From assembly GCA_027079305.1 (NCBI GenBank), contig JALWVU010000025.1:1-59163 (forward strand): a stretch of 59,163 nt of DNA. Reading direction: 5' to 3'. Position numbers and translations under genes: made by a program. The notes below the pieces were generated by a model, which had not been told where the DNA came from, made no database searches, and saw nothing but the letters and a program-made list of their open reading frames with translations. The DNA is from Aquificaceae bacterium. Lineage in GTDB: Bacteria; Aquificota; Aquificia; Aquificales; Aquificaceae. Position 1 is the first letter of the stretch. Each line of letters begins with the position of its first letter. Positions 19,201-26,642 of the stretch are shown piece by piece.

Positions 19201-19475
19201 GGAGGGATTCCCGCTTCCTTGGCAAGCTCAAGGAGGGCTTCCTCTCTATCCCTGAAAAGCGCCATGGAAAAGATGTCCTTTGGGGGTAAGGATTTGAACA
19301 ACTTGCTTACATATCTGAGTTCCTTCTCGGATACTTTTGCGATGTTTACAAGCTCTTCAAGTCTTTTTTCCCACTCCTCTTTGAGTTCTTTGTTCCTCAC
19401 CCTGCCAATGACGCCTCTTGCAAATCCGATTTTAAAGCCGAGCTCAAATATGTGTCCCTTGACTGAAATCCACAT
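16269..19475 (-). CDS. large SF2 (DEAD/DEAH-like) helicase
   Basis: A 1,068-aa protein. Residues 1-290 form an unrecognised N-terminal domain and 295-345 a basic coiled coil (KKLYRELKRKEESYY...ALELEKEINKR). The helicase core spans about 375-760: Walker A STGSGKT (383-389), Ia-like APRIRL (410), Walker B FDELTG (D526, E527), motif III FDATLHS (557-563), motif V STLSRGVSL (705) and motif VI QASARIRG (739-746, with Gly in place of the last Arg). A 300-aa C-terminal domain of unknown type follows. There is no HD nuclease domain, so it is not a canonical Cas3. It is the first gene of a two-gene operon with a GGGGGAGAG RBS; TATACT (complement near 19498-19503) is a possible -10. Confidence 0.85.
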   Translation of the reverse strand: MWISVKGHIFELGFKIGFARGVIGRVRNKELKEEWEKRLEELVNIAKVSEKELRYVSKLFKSLPPKDIFSMALFRDREEALLELAKEAGIPPSSKEEETQLSVYVTGLYGGKLFAIHLPQGDIVPVVFDMFSENWEAGAFFNADLIFYIKNPRADRKELHVYDLKLFGGGWHIRRFLTRKESTKDVIFVPPRAKGIQLSLSLGDPSLHSFAKALLKTGRTMLEREEVELDFETKSLIQVFSYLFDYLRESGDIFDRIHTGLITSTTDGVVFTFSPSHEELPVEELSREFKKLYRELKRKEESYYLKTQKELSIRRKILKRLRKLKDKVHNEALELEKEINKRDGAVYEIIPESRISQLRRDTERRTREFWRDPWGKVLVLLHSTGSGKTFAMKKVVLEESKEKLILLYFAPRIRLLEEVNKEAGKIEGVSTVFLYDSEGKLERKRILYTRAGDISEVEDTENTSRIKRAVGEINRRIEEGTEKIACLLTTHSITKTIHSSSSTLRHVKRRMGKWRRKGYRVVFVFDELTGSKNGFASLRWAIELMQEYPDMVSIMVFDATLHSKGVFEKAWSEFVREGYVSPSFTFADFEPEGEVELDGSRAFVYSGYSYPAKKLLIRERFILGAKSKDEIYDRCADLAENQLEELKRKGERLYIYVQNREAVQEIKRRLEAKGFKILASTSNIRGSQEELEGDSLDYDGVISTSTLSRGVSLRQNFTRALILTTHFSSIEENTAEDLQASARIRGMEGEEDVVKEIIRVYAFVEEENEELVRERARTYLESLMEEFNIEEGEESEEIQRETEELLHLLKKRSVLRDQLIFSKLFRKLYESYYSPSDKVVATISQQMRPLYTPEELSPGGQAVNFLEELSDYYPSLTREEMADIKRLASLIAKMLSVLPDVEISKIGKETDFFHPYLLIDVDLRTSAEQRDVETALRLFERHRDLFYRANRRTAEELEAWLYRLKTERQSSPIYGLVYIPTLAIAYEAVDRDFVSVEMLYSKYITRFGIGVLGAGLKPSARISRDPHSGSVRSVVFPIENSEVFGWLSGSYPKVGGDLLLALIEEVVG

Positions 19476-19692
19476 ACTCTCCCCCTTTTGTATAGAGTAT
19501 AACGAGGACGGGAAAATAGAAGGTAAAAGTGCCTCCTAATAATGGAATATAGATGAAAATGTCTCTGTCCTGTAGACATTACCTTCTGGAGACTTGCCTA
19601 CGAGAGAGTGTATTTGAAATAGCTTGGTAGGATAGAGAGGATCTGGAGACTGTATTAAACTTAAAATCTCCGCAACTTGTGAGAATTGAACC
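19476..19692. other. intergenic right flank of the helicase cassette
   Basis: About 215 bp with no gene. It holds the helicase promoter candidate at its left end and a direct repeat TCTGGAGACT (about 19583 and 19647). No attachment-site duplication of the tRNA-Pro 3' end is visible. Confidence 0.4.
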
Positions 19693-20529
19693 CTAAACCT
19701 CGTCCGAGAAGATCACCTCGGGCAGGTCCGTTTCTATTATCCCTTTCTCCTTTCCGAGCCTCAGAAGAAGTCTAACAGCTTCCCTTCCGTCCGGTCCGTA
19801 GTCTATCGTCCTCTCATTCACATACATTCCCACAAACCTGTCCGTTCTCTCCGGATCTTCCTCGAGATCTCTGGCGTAGTCTATGGCGTAGGAGAGGGCC
19901 TTCTCCCTTTCCTTCAAAGAGAACTCCACGCTCTTTCTCATGAGCCTCTCGATCTTCTTTATTGTCTCCTTTCCCAGATCCTTCCTTACAACGTTGCATC
20001 CTAAGGGGAGGGGAAGGCCATACCTTTCCTTCCACCACTCTCCCAGATCTACCACCTTCACGAGTCCGTAGTCGGGATAGGTCAGCTGTCCCTCGTGTAT
20101 TACAAGGCCCGCATCTACGCTGCCTTTTAGGACCTCCTCTATTACCCTGTCGAAGGGAACCACTACGGGCTGAAACTCGGGCTCGTAGAGCTTTAAGGTC
20201 AGGTAGGCGGTCGTGAGCTTTCCCGGAACAGCTATCCTCTTTCCTCTGAGACTATCCGGTCTTTCCCTGGCCACCACCACAGGCCCGTAACCATCTCCCA
20301 CGCTACCACCGCTCGGAAGAACCAGATACTTATCCGCCACGTATGGGTAGGCGTGAAAGGAGATCGCGGAGACCTCGTAGGTTCCCTTGAGGGCCTCCCT
20401 GTTGAGGGTTTCTATATCCGCAAGGACATGCTCTATCTCAAGACCTTCCGTGTCTATAGTTCCCTTAACGAGTGGGTAGAACATGAAGGCATCGTCCGAG
20501 TCCGGGCTGTGGGCTATACGTATCTTCAT
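19693..20529 (-). CDS. mqnD: 1,4-dihydroxy-6-naphthoate synthase (futalosine pathway)
   Basis: A 278-aa protein of the periplasmic-binding-protein fold that acts as a cytoplasmic enzyme, converting cyclic dehypoxanthine futalosine to 1,4-dihydroxy-6-naphthoate in menaquinone synthesis. The diagnostic start IAHSPDSDDAFMFYPLVKG is present, with EVSAISFHAYPYVADKY, LPSGGSVGDGYGPVVVAR, IPGKLTTAYLTL-like text and VIHEGQLTYPDYGL. It lies 7 nt after pgpA. TAAAAT (complement 20539-20544), which includes the pgpA stop, precedes the ATG by 9 nt. Confidence 0.93.
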   Translation of the reverse strand: MKIRIAHSPDSDDAFMFYPLVKGTIDTEGLEIEHVLADIETLNREALKGTYEVSAISFHAYPYVADKYLVLPSGGSVGDGYGPVVVARERPDSLRGKRIAVPGKLTTAYLTLKLYEPEFQPVVVPFDRVIEEVLKGSVDAGLVIHEGQLTYPDYGLVKVVDLGEWWKERYGLPLPLGCNVVRKDLGKETIKKIERLMRKSVEFSLKEREKALSYAIDYARDLEEDPERTDRFVGMYVNERTIDYGPDGREAVRLLLRLGKEKGIIETDLPEVIFSDEV

Positions 20530-20536
20530 GGCCCAA

Positions 20537-20965
20537 CTATTTTAACAACAGGAAGAGTATAAAGGAAGTCACCAACCCAGCAACCAGGTCGTCCATCATC
20601 ACCCCGTAAGGACCGGGAAGTTTCTCAAAGAGGTTCACGGGAAAGGGCTTTACTATGTCAAGGAACCTGAATAGGAAGAAGGCGAGGACGTATGTTTTTA
20701 AAGTGGGCTCGATGAAGACAAAGCAGGCAACGTAGCCTACTATCTCGTCGATCACCACCTCCTCCGGATCCTCTTCACCGGTCATCCTTATGACCTCGTT
20801 GGAGGATATGAGTCCCAGGAAGAAGAGAACCGCCATAGCTGTAAGAATTGTCCAAGGGCTGAAGGAAACAAGATACACTATCGGCACACCCCACAAGGTC
20901 CCGAGGGTTCCTGGAGCGGGAAGCCTTCCCACAAAGAGGCCTGTGGCTATAAGTTCCCTTATCAT
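20537..20965 (-). CDS. pgpA: phosphatidylglycerophosphatase A
   Basis: The 142-aa product from the ATG at 20965 is a membrane protein that dephosphorylates phosphatidylglycerol phosphate. The PgpA pattern is present: TGLFVGRLPAPGTLGTLWG, EEDPEEVVIDEIVGYV with the acidic metal-binding residues, FRFLDIVKPFPV and PGPYGVMMDDLVAG. A longer open frame to 21262 runs antisense through the next gene and is rejected. The -10-like TATTAT lies 7 nt before the ATG without a Shine-Dalgarno. Confidence 0.93.
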   Translation of the reverse strand: MIRELIATGLFVGRLPAPGTLGTLWGVPIVYLVSFSPWTILTAMAVLFFLGLISSNEVIRMTGEEDPEEVVIDEIVGYVACFVFIEPTLKTYVLAFFLFRFLDIVKPFPVNLFEKLPGPYGVMMDDLVAGLVTSFILFLLLK

Positions 20966-20971
20966 GGAGCT

Positions 20972-20978
20972 TATAATA
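20972..20978. promoter_or_regulatory. shared divergent -10 element (pgpA / DUF2391 gene)
   Basis: The near-palindrome TTATAATAA (20971-20979) gives TATAAT on the plus strand (12 nt before the ATG at 20990) and TATTAT on the minus strand (7 nt before the ATG at 20965). The two hexamers overlap by 5 bp. Confidence 0.55.
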
Positions 20979-20989
20979 ACCCAGTTGCC

Positions 20990-21481
20990 ATGGGAAGCGA
21001 AGAGAGACTGAAGAATATGGAGGAGAGCATAAAGGACCTTCAGGAGGATCTCAGAGAGATAAAGGAGAGGATAGAAGTAGAGAGCAAGCCGGACAGGTTC
21101 GGTTTCGACGACTTCGTCCAGGAGTGCATAGGTGCCCTGATAATAGCCTTCCCCATCTCTATGACCGAGGAGATATGGGAGATCTCGAGCAGGATATCCC
21201 TCGGAAGAGTCCTGTTGATAATGCTCGGGGCCTTGGGCGTAGTTTACTTCTTTATAAAACACTCCAAGCTCCAGAGGTGGGAGTCCCAGGATGTGGCGGG
21301 CTTTCTGCCCCTCAGACTGATAACGAGTTTCCTGATAGCCTTCGTAGTCTCCTCCCTGACTTTATACGCCCTCGGGGTCTATCCCAACTTCTTAGACAAC
21401 TGGGAGTGGTTCCTGAAAGCTTCCGTCCTCGTTACAGTCTTCTCCCTCGTGGGGAGCCTCGGGGTGGATATGATCAGATAG
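20990..21481 (+). CDS. DUF2391-type integral membrane protein
   Basis: A 163-aa protein with an N-terminal coiled coil (EERLKNMEESIKDLQEDLREIKERIEVES) and four membrane spans. The sequence FVQECIGALIIAFPISMTEEIWEIS is typical of the DUF2391 (TIGR02587) family of putative integral membrane proteins with no known function. It shares a divergent promoter with pgpA. Its 3' end overlaps convergent nuoF by 8 bp. Confidence 0.8.
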   Translation: MGSEERLKNMEESIKDLQEDLREIKERIEVESKPDRFGFDDFVQECIGALIIAFPISMTEEIWEISSRISLGRVLLIMLGALGVVYFFIKHSKLQRWESQDVAGFLPLRLITSFLIAFVVSSLTLYALGVYPNFLDNWEWFLKASVLVTVFSLVGSLGVDMIR

Positions 21482-22751
21482 CCTGTTTGAGTTTCCTTCT
21501 GTATGCCTCGAACTCCTCGGGGAACTTCTCCATAGCCTGCTTTATGAGTCTTCCCGCGACGGCGCCCAGACCGCATATGGAAGTGGGCTGAATATATCTG
21601 TTCACGAACACAAAACCCTCCCAGTCCTTTTCGGTGGCCTCTCCCCTGTAGATTCTCTCGAGAAGGATCGCCTGCTCGTGGCATCCCACCCTGCAGGGTG
21701 TGCACTGACCGCAGGTCTCGTGCTCGTAGAACTTGGCCACCTGCAGGCAGGCCTCCACTATGTCATCGTCTTCGGTAAAGACCATAACAGTTCCCGTTCC
21801 TCCAAAACCAAAGGGAGAGTAGTCCATAGGCATGTCCAGTTCCTCTCCCGAGAAGCAGTCCAGGGCTCCCGAGAAGACTGCCTTGACCTTCTTGTTGCCT
21901 ATCGTTCCTCCGGCGTATTTAAAGATCACCTCTCTCAGGGTCGTGTTCATGGGAAGCTCGTAAACCCCTGGCTTTTTCACCTTACCGCTGACTGGAAAGA
22001 GCTTGGGGCCCGCATAGTCGCTGGGGCCTATGTATCTGTATTCCTCCCAGCCCATGCTGATTATGAAGGGAACGTTGCAGATGGTCTCCACGTTGTTTAC
22101 GACCGTGGGCCTTCCGAAGAGCCCAACCTGAACCGGGTAGGGAGGCTTGAGCCTCGGGTGTCCCCTCTTCCCTTCCAGAGACTCTATGAGGGCGGTCTCC
22201 TCACCGCATATGTAGGCTCCCGCACCCCTCGCCACGTAGATCTCCAGATCGAACCCAGAACCGAGTATGTTCTTGCCGAGGAAGCCCTTCTCCTTCGCCT
22301 CCTTTATGGCGTCCAGGAGTATGTAGTAGCCCGCTGTATACTCTCCCCTTATGTATATGAAAGCCTCGTTGGCTCCTATGGCGTAAGAGGAGATTATCAT
22401 CCCCTCCAGGAGAAGATGTGGGTCCCTCTCTATCAGTATCCTGTCCTTGAAGGTTCCGGGCTCGGATTCGTCCGCGTTACATATGAAGTATCTGGGTGCA
22501 GGGTTCTGGACCGCGAACTTCCACTTGGTCCCCGTGGGGAAGCCCGCACCACCCCTACCTCTGAGTGTGCTCTTCTCTACCCAGTCTATTATCTCCTCGG
22601 GGGACATGTTGAGGGCCTTCTCGAGGGACTGGTAGCCTCCGTCTTTGAGATACTCCTCTATGGAGTGGACCCTGGGCTTTTTGGCCCTCTTGAGGAGCAT
22701 GTTGAGAGTAGTTTCCGCGTATATCTTAGGTATAGCGGGATAGGATCTCAT
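21474..22751 (-). CDS. nuoF: NADH-quinone oxidoreductase subunit F
   Basis: A 425-aa NADH-binding flavoprotein of complex I. FMN/NADH-site segments are clear (LRGRGGAGFPTGTKWKF, NADESEPGTFKDR, GAGAYICGEETALIESLEG), and the [4Fe-4S] cluster N3 ligands are in SCGxCTPCR-type text (ETCGQCTPCRVGCHEQ) plus a later Cys (TSICGLGAV). It overlaps nuoE by 26 nt. Other nuo genes are not next to it here, so this NuoEF pair is separate from the main operon or belongs to a different NAD-linked enzyme. Confidence 0.95.
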   Translation of the reverse strand: MRSYPAIPKIYAETTLNMLLKRAKKPRVHSIEEYLKDGGYQSLEKALNMSPEEIIDWVEKSTLRGRGGAGFPTGTKWKFAVQNPAPRYFICNADESEPGTFKDRILIERDPHLLLEGMIISSYAIGANEAFIYIRGEYTAGYYILLDAIKEAKEKGFLGKNILGSGFDLEIYVARGAGAYICGEETALIESLEGKRGHPRLKPPYPVQVGLFGRPTVVNNVETICNVPFIISMGWEEYRYIGPSDYAGPKLFPVSGKVKKPGVYELPMNTTLREVIFKYAGGTIGNKKVKAVFSGALDCFSGEELDMPMDYSPFGFGGTGTVMVFTEDDDIVEACLQVAKFYEHETCGQCTPCRVGCHEQAILLERIYRGEATEKDWEGFVFVNRYIQPTSICGLGAVAGRLIKQAMEKFPEEFEAYRRKLKQAI

Positions 22752-23190
22752 TTAACTTCTCCTCTCCTTCGAATTTGTAAGTGTCTTCGTTTATCATAAA
22801 GACCGGAGCCTCCGAGCAGGCCCCAAGGCACTGAACGGGAACTATCTTGAACTTCCCGTCTGGAGTAACCTCTCCGGGCTTTATCTTCAGTATTTTCTCC
22901 AGAGCTTTCAGAAGCTCCTGCTTGCCGAGGAAGTGACACACCACGCTCACACAGACCCTTATCCTATATTTTGCCGGGGTCTCCCTGTCGAACATGTCGT
23001 AGAAGGCAACCACCTGCTCCACATGATTGAGAGGCATACCCAGAAGCTCGGAGAGGGGTTTCAGGCTCTCCTGAGGGATGTATCCGTAGTGGTCCTGTAT
23101 GGTATGAAGGCAGAGAAGGATCGCCTGCTCCTTGCGGGGGAAGTAGTTTATGTGCTCGTTCAACTTATTCAAGAGTTCCTGCTCGAACAT
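22726..23190 (-). CDS. nuoE: NADH-quinone oxidoreductase subunit E
   Basis: A 154-aa thioredoxin-like [2Fe-2S] protein. The ligands appear as CVSVVC (CX4C) and CLGAC (CX3C), and YGYIPQESLKPLSELLGMP and VVAFYDMF are family landmarks. The ATG at 23190 is preferred over one at 23226 because family members start near the LNEHI helix. TAAAAT (complement 23199-23204), overlapping the previous stop, lies 8 nt upstream with no Shine-Dalgarno. It is followed by overlapping nuoF. Confidence 0.93.
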   Translation of the reverse strand: MFEQELLNKLNEHINYFPRKEQAILLCLHTIQDHYGYIPQESLKPLSELLGMPLNHVEQVVAFYDMFDRETPAKYRIRVCVSVVCHFLGKQELLKALEKILKIKPGEVTPDGKFKIVPVQCLGACSEAPVFMINEDTYKFEGEEKLNEILSRYT

Positions 23191-23201
23191 GGATATAAAT
23201 T

Positions 23202-24704
23202 TTACCTTCCGTCTGGGAAAATGCAAAGCTTAAGATCGTAGAAGTTCCTGCCTTTCTTTATATCGGTCAAGAACTTAAAGAACCTCGACTCGGACCCTGA
23301 GTATACCTTCCATACCTTCATAGCTTCACATTCGAGAATGTCTTCTCTAACAAGAACAATTCCCTTTAGATCTTCAGTCTTCGCTTCCCTGAATATCACC
23401 CTGTCCGCGTAGAAGGGTATGTTGTGGTGAAAGACTCCTAACTCGTAAGTGGGCATCTTTCCTTCGGGATCGATCGACTTTATAAAATTACCTATATCCC
23501 TGTAAGGTCTGTGCTTCTCCACCTCCGGTAGCAGGACGGAGGAGAGGTAAAAGAGCAGGAAAAAGCCCGCCACCGCCGGAGCCAGGTGGAACCGCCTGTT
23601 CAGGAGAAAGATCAAGGGCACGATAAAACACAAAGAGAGGATAAAGATGTTCAGCTTGAAGAGGAAAGCTCCCACCACGGTGGCGATTACCATAAGAGCT
23701 GTTAGGAACACAGAGGCAGGAACAACAGCCTTCCTCCACTCACCGTTGGCAAGGAACGAAGCGGTTATTATGGCCATAGCGGGGAAGGCAGGCATTATGT
23801 ATACCGGAAGCTTCATCTTCACAAGGGAAAAGGCGGTAAATACGGTTAAGAACCAGACCACGGGGAACAAAAGCTCTTTCCTTTTTCTGTATATCACCCA
23901 TGCGAGGGCCAGGTAAAAGATGAAGGAGTAAGGCAAAAAGGAGACGTTTATATCGAGCACGTAGAAGTAAAGGGGATCCTCCTGTAGGGTGTATATTCTC
24001 TTCACGTTTTCTTTCAGGAATACTTCAACGAAGGTATCCCTGTTGATCATGAACTGATACAGGAACCACCACCCCGATACGAGAAGGATGTATAGGGTTC
24101 CAAGGTAGTATCTGAGTTTTAAAAGCTCCCTCGGATCTGTGGCAAGCAGGTATATGAAGATTATGCCCGCGGGAAGCAAAAAGCCCACCGGCCCTTTTGT
24201 AAGAACTCCGAGAGCTGAGGCGTTGAGTGCGAGAAAGAAGAAAAGTCCACTTCTTTCCTTATAGCCCACATACCACAGATATAGGGAGAGCGTGGAAAAG
24301 AAAGTAAGCAGGACTTCCGGCGAAGTATATCTGGCGTTGGCTATGAACTGGAATGAGAGCGTTAATACCACGAAGGAAAGCAGGGCAACCTTCTCGTCCG
24401 TAAGCTTTCTGGCAAGCAGGTAGGTGATAAGGCCCGTTCCGAGGCCTGTTAGGACCTGAAAGAGCCTGAGAGAAAACTCGTTTATACCGAAAAGGAAGAA
24501 GCTCAGGGCTGTGAACCAGTAGGTCATGGGGGGCTTGTTAAGTCTTATCTCACCGTTGTAGACGGGAGTGAGAAAATCGCCCGTCCTGAGCATGTTCTTG
24601 CTCGCGTCCGCGTAGAAGGCCTCGTTTGGCTGCCATACCTGGTTCAGACCGAGGTTGAAGAAGTAAAGGAAGGCTATTGCAAGGAACGTGATGTTTCTGA
24701 GCAT
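23202..24704 (-). CDS. ArnT-like GT-C glycosyltransferase
   Basis: A 500-aa polytopic protein. The first periplasmic loop has the expected acidic motif (NQVWQPNEAFYADASKNML) followed by GEIRLNKPPMTYWFTALSF, as in ArnT-type lipid A aminoarabinose or mannosyl transferases that use undecaprenyl-phosphate sugars. About 11-12 membrane spans and a soluble C-terminal part follow. It resembles the gene at 7427 in layout but is not a recent copy. TAAAAT lies 6 nt before the ATG. nuoE starts 11 nt after its stop. Confidence 0.87.
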   Translation of the reverse strand: MLRNITFLAIAFLYFFNLGLNQVWQPNEAFYADASKNMLRTGDFLTPVYNGEIRLNKPPMTYWFTALSFFLFGINEFSLRLFQVLTGLGTGLITYLLARKLTDEKVALLSFVVLTLSFQFIANARYTSPEVLLTFFSTLSLYLWYVGYKERSGLFFFLALNASALGVLTKGPVGFLLPAGIIFIYLLATDPRELLKLRYYLGTLYILLVSGWWFLYQFMINRDTFVEVFLKENVKRIYTLQEDPLYFYVLDINVSFLPYSFIFYLALAWVIYRKRKELLFPVVWFLTVFTAFSLVKMKLPVYIMPAFPAMAIITASFLANGEWRKAVVPASVFLTALMVIATVVGAFLFKLNIFILSLCFIVPLIFLLNRRFHLAPAVAGFFLLFYLSSVLLPEVEKHRPYRDIGNFIKSIDPEGKMPTYELGVFHHNIPFYADRVIFREAKTEDLKGIVLVREDILECEAMKVWKVYSGSESRFFKFLTDIKKGRNFYDLKLCIFPDGR

Positions 24705-24821
24705 ATAAGAATTTTAAATTGGCCTTCTTCGAGTAAATACCTATATTTAAGCTGGACCTGTATATGTTCAACCAGGCAAAGTTCCCTGGCTCGGTTATTA
24801 TGAAGAGAGTCTGCGTTCGAG

Positions 24822-26168
24822 TTAATTCAGAGACTTTATAGCTTCCTTCAGCACGTCCAGAACGTAGTTGATCTCATTCTCTCCTATCACAAGGGGCATC
24901 ATGAGGACCATAACATCTCCCAGAGGTCTCAAAAACACACCCTTCTCCCAGCACTTTCTCGCCACCTTGAAGCCCGTCCTCTCCCCATAGGGGAAGGGCT
25001 CTCCCTTCTCTTTATCCTTCACGAGTTCTATCCCGGCCATAAAGCCCAACTGGCGCACATCCCCCACGTGTTTTAGTTCCCAGAACTCCTTAAGTCTATC
25101 CGTGAGGAGATCTATCTTGGGCTTTAACTTCTCCAGGGTCCTCTCCTCTTCGAAAACTTCGAGGTTTGCAAGGGCCACAGAGCAGGCGAGGTTGTTCCCC
25201 GTGTAGGTGTGGCCGTGGTAGAAGTGTTTGGCCTCCCCGAACTCTCCCAGGAAAGCCTCAAAGATATCATCCGTAGTCAGGGTAGCCGCGAGGGGCAGGT
25301 AGCCTCCCGTTATGCCCTTCCCGAGACACATGAAGTCCGGTGTGACCCCCTCCTGCTCGCAGTAGAACATGGTTCCCGTCCTGCCAAAGCCCGTCGCCAC
25401 CTCGTCCAGAATGAGGAGGACCCCTTCCTTACTTGTAAGCTCCCTGACCTCCTTCAAGAATCCTTTTGGATATGGGAGCATACCCGCCGCCGCCTGAATA
25501 CCGCTCTCCAAAACCACCGCCACCACGTCCCTGCGGGCTCTTAAGATCTCCTGGAGCTTCATCACCAGGTCCGCGAGGCAGGACTGGGAGAGCTCCCCGA
25601 ACTCCCTTTTGCAGTAAAGGTATGGAGAGGGAAGCTTTATGGTCTCGAAGAGGAGGTCCCTGTATGTTCCATGGAAGAGGTCTATACCCCCGACGCTAAC
25701 AGCACCTATGGTGTCCCCGTGGTAGGCTTCGGAGAGTGTCACGAAAACCCTCCTCTCCTCCCCTTTGTTCCTCCAGTAGTGGTAGGCCATCTTTATTGCT
25801 ATCTCGACCGCCTCCGCCCCGTCCTCCGAGTAAAAGACCTTGGTGAGGCCCTTAGGGGCTATCTCGGTGAGCTTCTTGGCCAGGAGTATGGCGGGGACGT
25901 TGGAGCTTCCGAGGGTGGTGGTGTGGGCGACCTTGCAGAGCTGTTTCATGAGGGCGTTGTTCAGCTTGGGGTGGTTGTGGCCGTGGACGTTGCACCAGAG
26001 GGAGGATATGGCGTCTATGTATCTCCTTCCGTGAATATCCCAGAGGTATACCCCCTCGCCCTTCTCGAATATTATGTTCTCCTCCTCTCTGTAAACCTTC
26101 ATTTGGGTAAAGGGGTGCCAAAAGTGCTCTTTATCCCACTTTTCCAGAAGTTCTGGATTTATTTCCAT
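24822..26168 (-). CDS. bioA: adenosylmethionine-8-amino-7-oxononanoate aminotransferase
   Basis: A 448-aa class III PLP aminotransferase that makes DAPA in biotin synthesis. The BioA start pattern WDKEHFWHPFTQM is present, with ISSLWCNVHGHNHP, LILDEVATGFGRTG (PLP Asp), the Schiff-base Lys in LGKGITGGYLP and the HGHTYTGNNLACS segment. TAAAAT lies 8 nt before the ATG without a Shine-Dalgarno. birA, in the same direction and nearby, controls or uses biotin. Confidence 0.95.
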   Translation of the reverse strand: MEINPELLEKWDKEHFWHPFTQMKVYREEENIIFEKGEGVYLWDIHGRRYIDAISSLWCNVHGHNHPKLNNALMKQLCKVAHTTTLGSSNVPAILLAKKLTEIAPKGLTKVFYSEDGAEAVEIAIKMAYHYWRNKGEERRVFVTLSEAYHGDTIGAVSVGGIDLFHGTYRDLLFETIKLPSPYLYCKREFGELSQSCLADLVMKLQEILRARRDVVAVVLESGIQAAAGMLPYPKGFLKEVRELTSKEGVLLILDEVATGFGRTGTMFYCEQEGVTPDFMCLGKGITGGYLPLAATLTTDDIFEAFLGEFGEAKHFYHGHTYTGNNLACSVALANLEVFEEERTLEKLKPKIDLLTDRLKEFWELKHVGDVRQLGFMAGIELVKDKEKGEPFPYGERTGFKVARKCWEKGVFLRPLGDVMVLMMPLVIGENEINYVLDVLKEAIKSLN

Positions 26169-26184
26169 GGAAGGAAATTTTACA

Positions 26185-26580
26185 TCAGTCTCCTATGTGT
26201 ATGGCGGTGACTGAGTCCATGGTAGCCACGTGGAGCTTTATCCAGGGGGCGAAGACCTCCTCGAGGAACCTGATAACGTATGATGCGTCTTTAGATTTTT
26301 TCCACTCCTCGTAGACTTTGGCTACCTCCTTCCTCATGTTGTCGTGCTCCGCCTTGTGCATGGGGTAGGCGAAGAACTCCGCCTCCCTCATCATCTCCTC
26401 CTCCATGGAGAAGTGCTCCTCCACGTCCTGAACGAACTCCTCCATGAGCTTGTCCGCTTCCTCTTTGTCTCCGTTCTTGAGAGCCTCGTAGAGCTTGTTA
26501 ACCAGCTCGATCTCGTCCTCGTGAACCGCGTTCATAAACATATTTGCCACCTTTTGAACATCGTTGGGCTTGAGCAACAT
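26185..26580 (-). CDS. bacteriohemerythrin
   Basis: A 131-aa four-helix oxygen- or iron-binding protein. The di-iron ligands fall as expected: HEDE near the start, EEHFSMEEEMM, YPMHKAEHDNM (HxxxH) and WIKLHVATMDS (HxxxxD). The residues before the first His are slightly atypical. It has a strong AGGAGGT RBS, unlike many neighbours, and an FNR/CRP-type box and a 14-bp palindrome upstream. Likely roles are oxygen delivery, storage or sensing in a microaerophile. Confidence 0.92.
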   Translation of the reverse strand: MLLKPNDVQKVANMFMNAVHEDEIELVNKLYEALKNGDKEEADKLMEEFVQDVEEHFSMEEEMMREAEFFAYPMHKAEHDNMRKEVAKVYEEWKKSKDASYVIRFLEEVFAPWIKLHVATMDSVTAIHIGD

Positions 26581-26604
26581 GGCTATACCTCCTAACCATC
26601 AAGG

Positions 26605-26618
26605 TAAACATATGTTTA
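26605..26618. promoter_or_regulatory. 14-bp palindromic operator candidate
   Basis: TAAACATATGTTTA is a perfect palindrome in the 58-bp gap upstream of bacteriohemerythrin, overlapping its predicted promoter. The binding protein is unknown. Confidence 0.45.
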
Positions 26619-26628
26619 TAGTAAGTAA

Positions 26629-26642
26629 ATGATTGTTATCAT
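26629..26642. promoter_or_regulatory. FNR/CRP-type box upstream of bacteriohemerythrin
   Basis: ATGAT-TGTT-ATCAT matches the FNR layout TTGAT-N4-ATCAA except for the outermost bases. If centred at -41.5 it would put the start near 26594, with TACCTT as a -10 and 13 nt of leader before the ATG. The box overlaps the birA stop codon. Confidence 0.45.

Noticed and set aside
16269-19475. Helicase as Cas3
   Set aside because: No HD nuclease domain, no other cas genes beside it, and it is 10 kb from the array with its own partner gene.
19676-19697. tRNA T-arm-like GAATTGAACCC as an attR site
   Set aside because: It does not match the tRNA-Pro 3' end beyond a few bases and overlaps the end of mqnD.
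20537-21262. Long (241-aa) start for pgpA
   Set aside because: The extra 99 residues lie antisense to the DUF2391 gene; the family starts at the ATG at 20965.
21678-22799. 373-aa open frame on the plus strand
   Set aside because: Antisense shadow of nuoF/nuoE, whose motifs are unambiguous.
24772-24789. Hairpin CCAGG/CCTGG after bioA as a terminator
   Set aside because: Short stem and no T-run on either strand.
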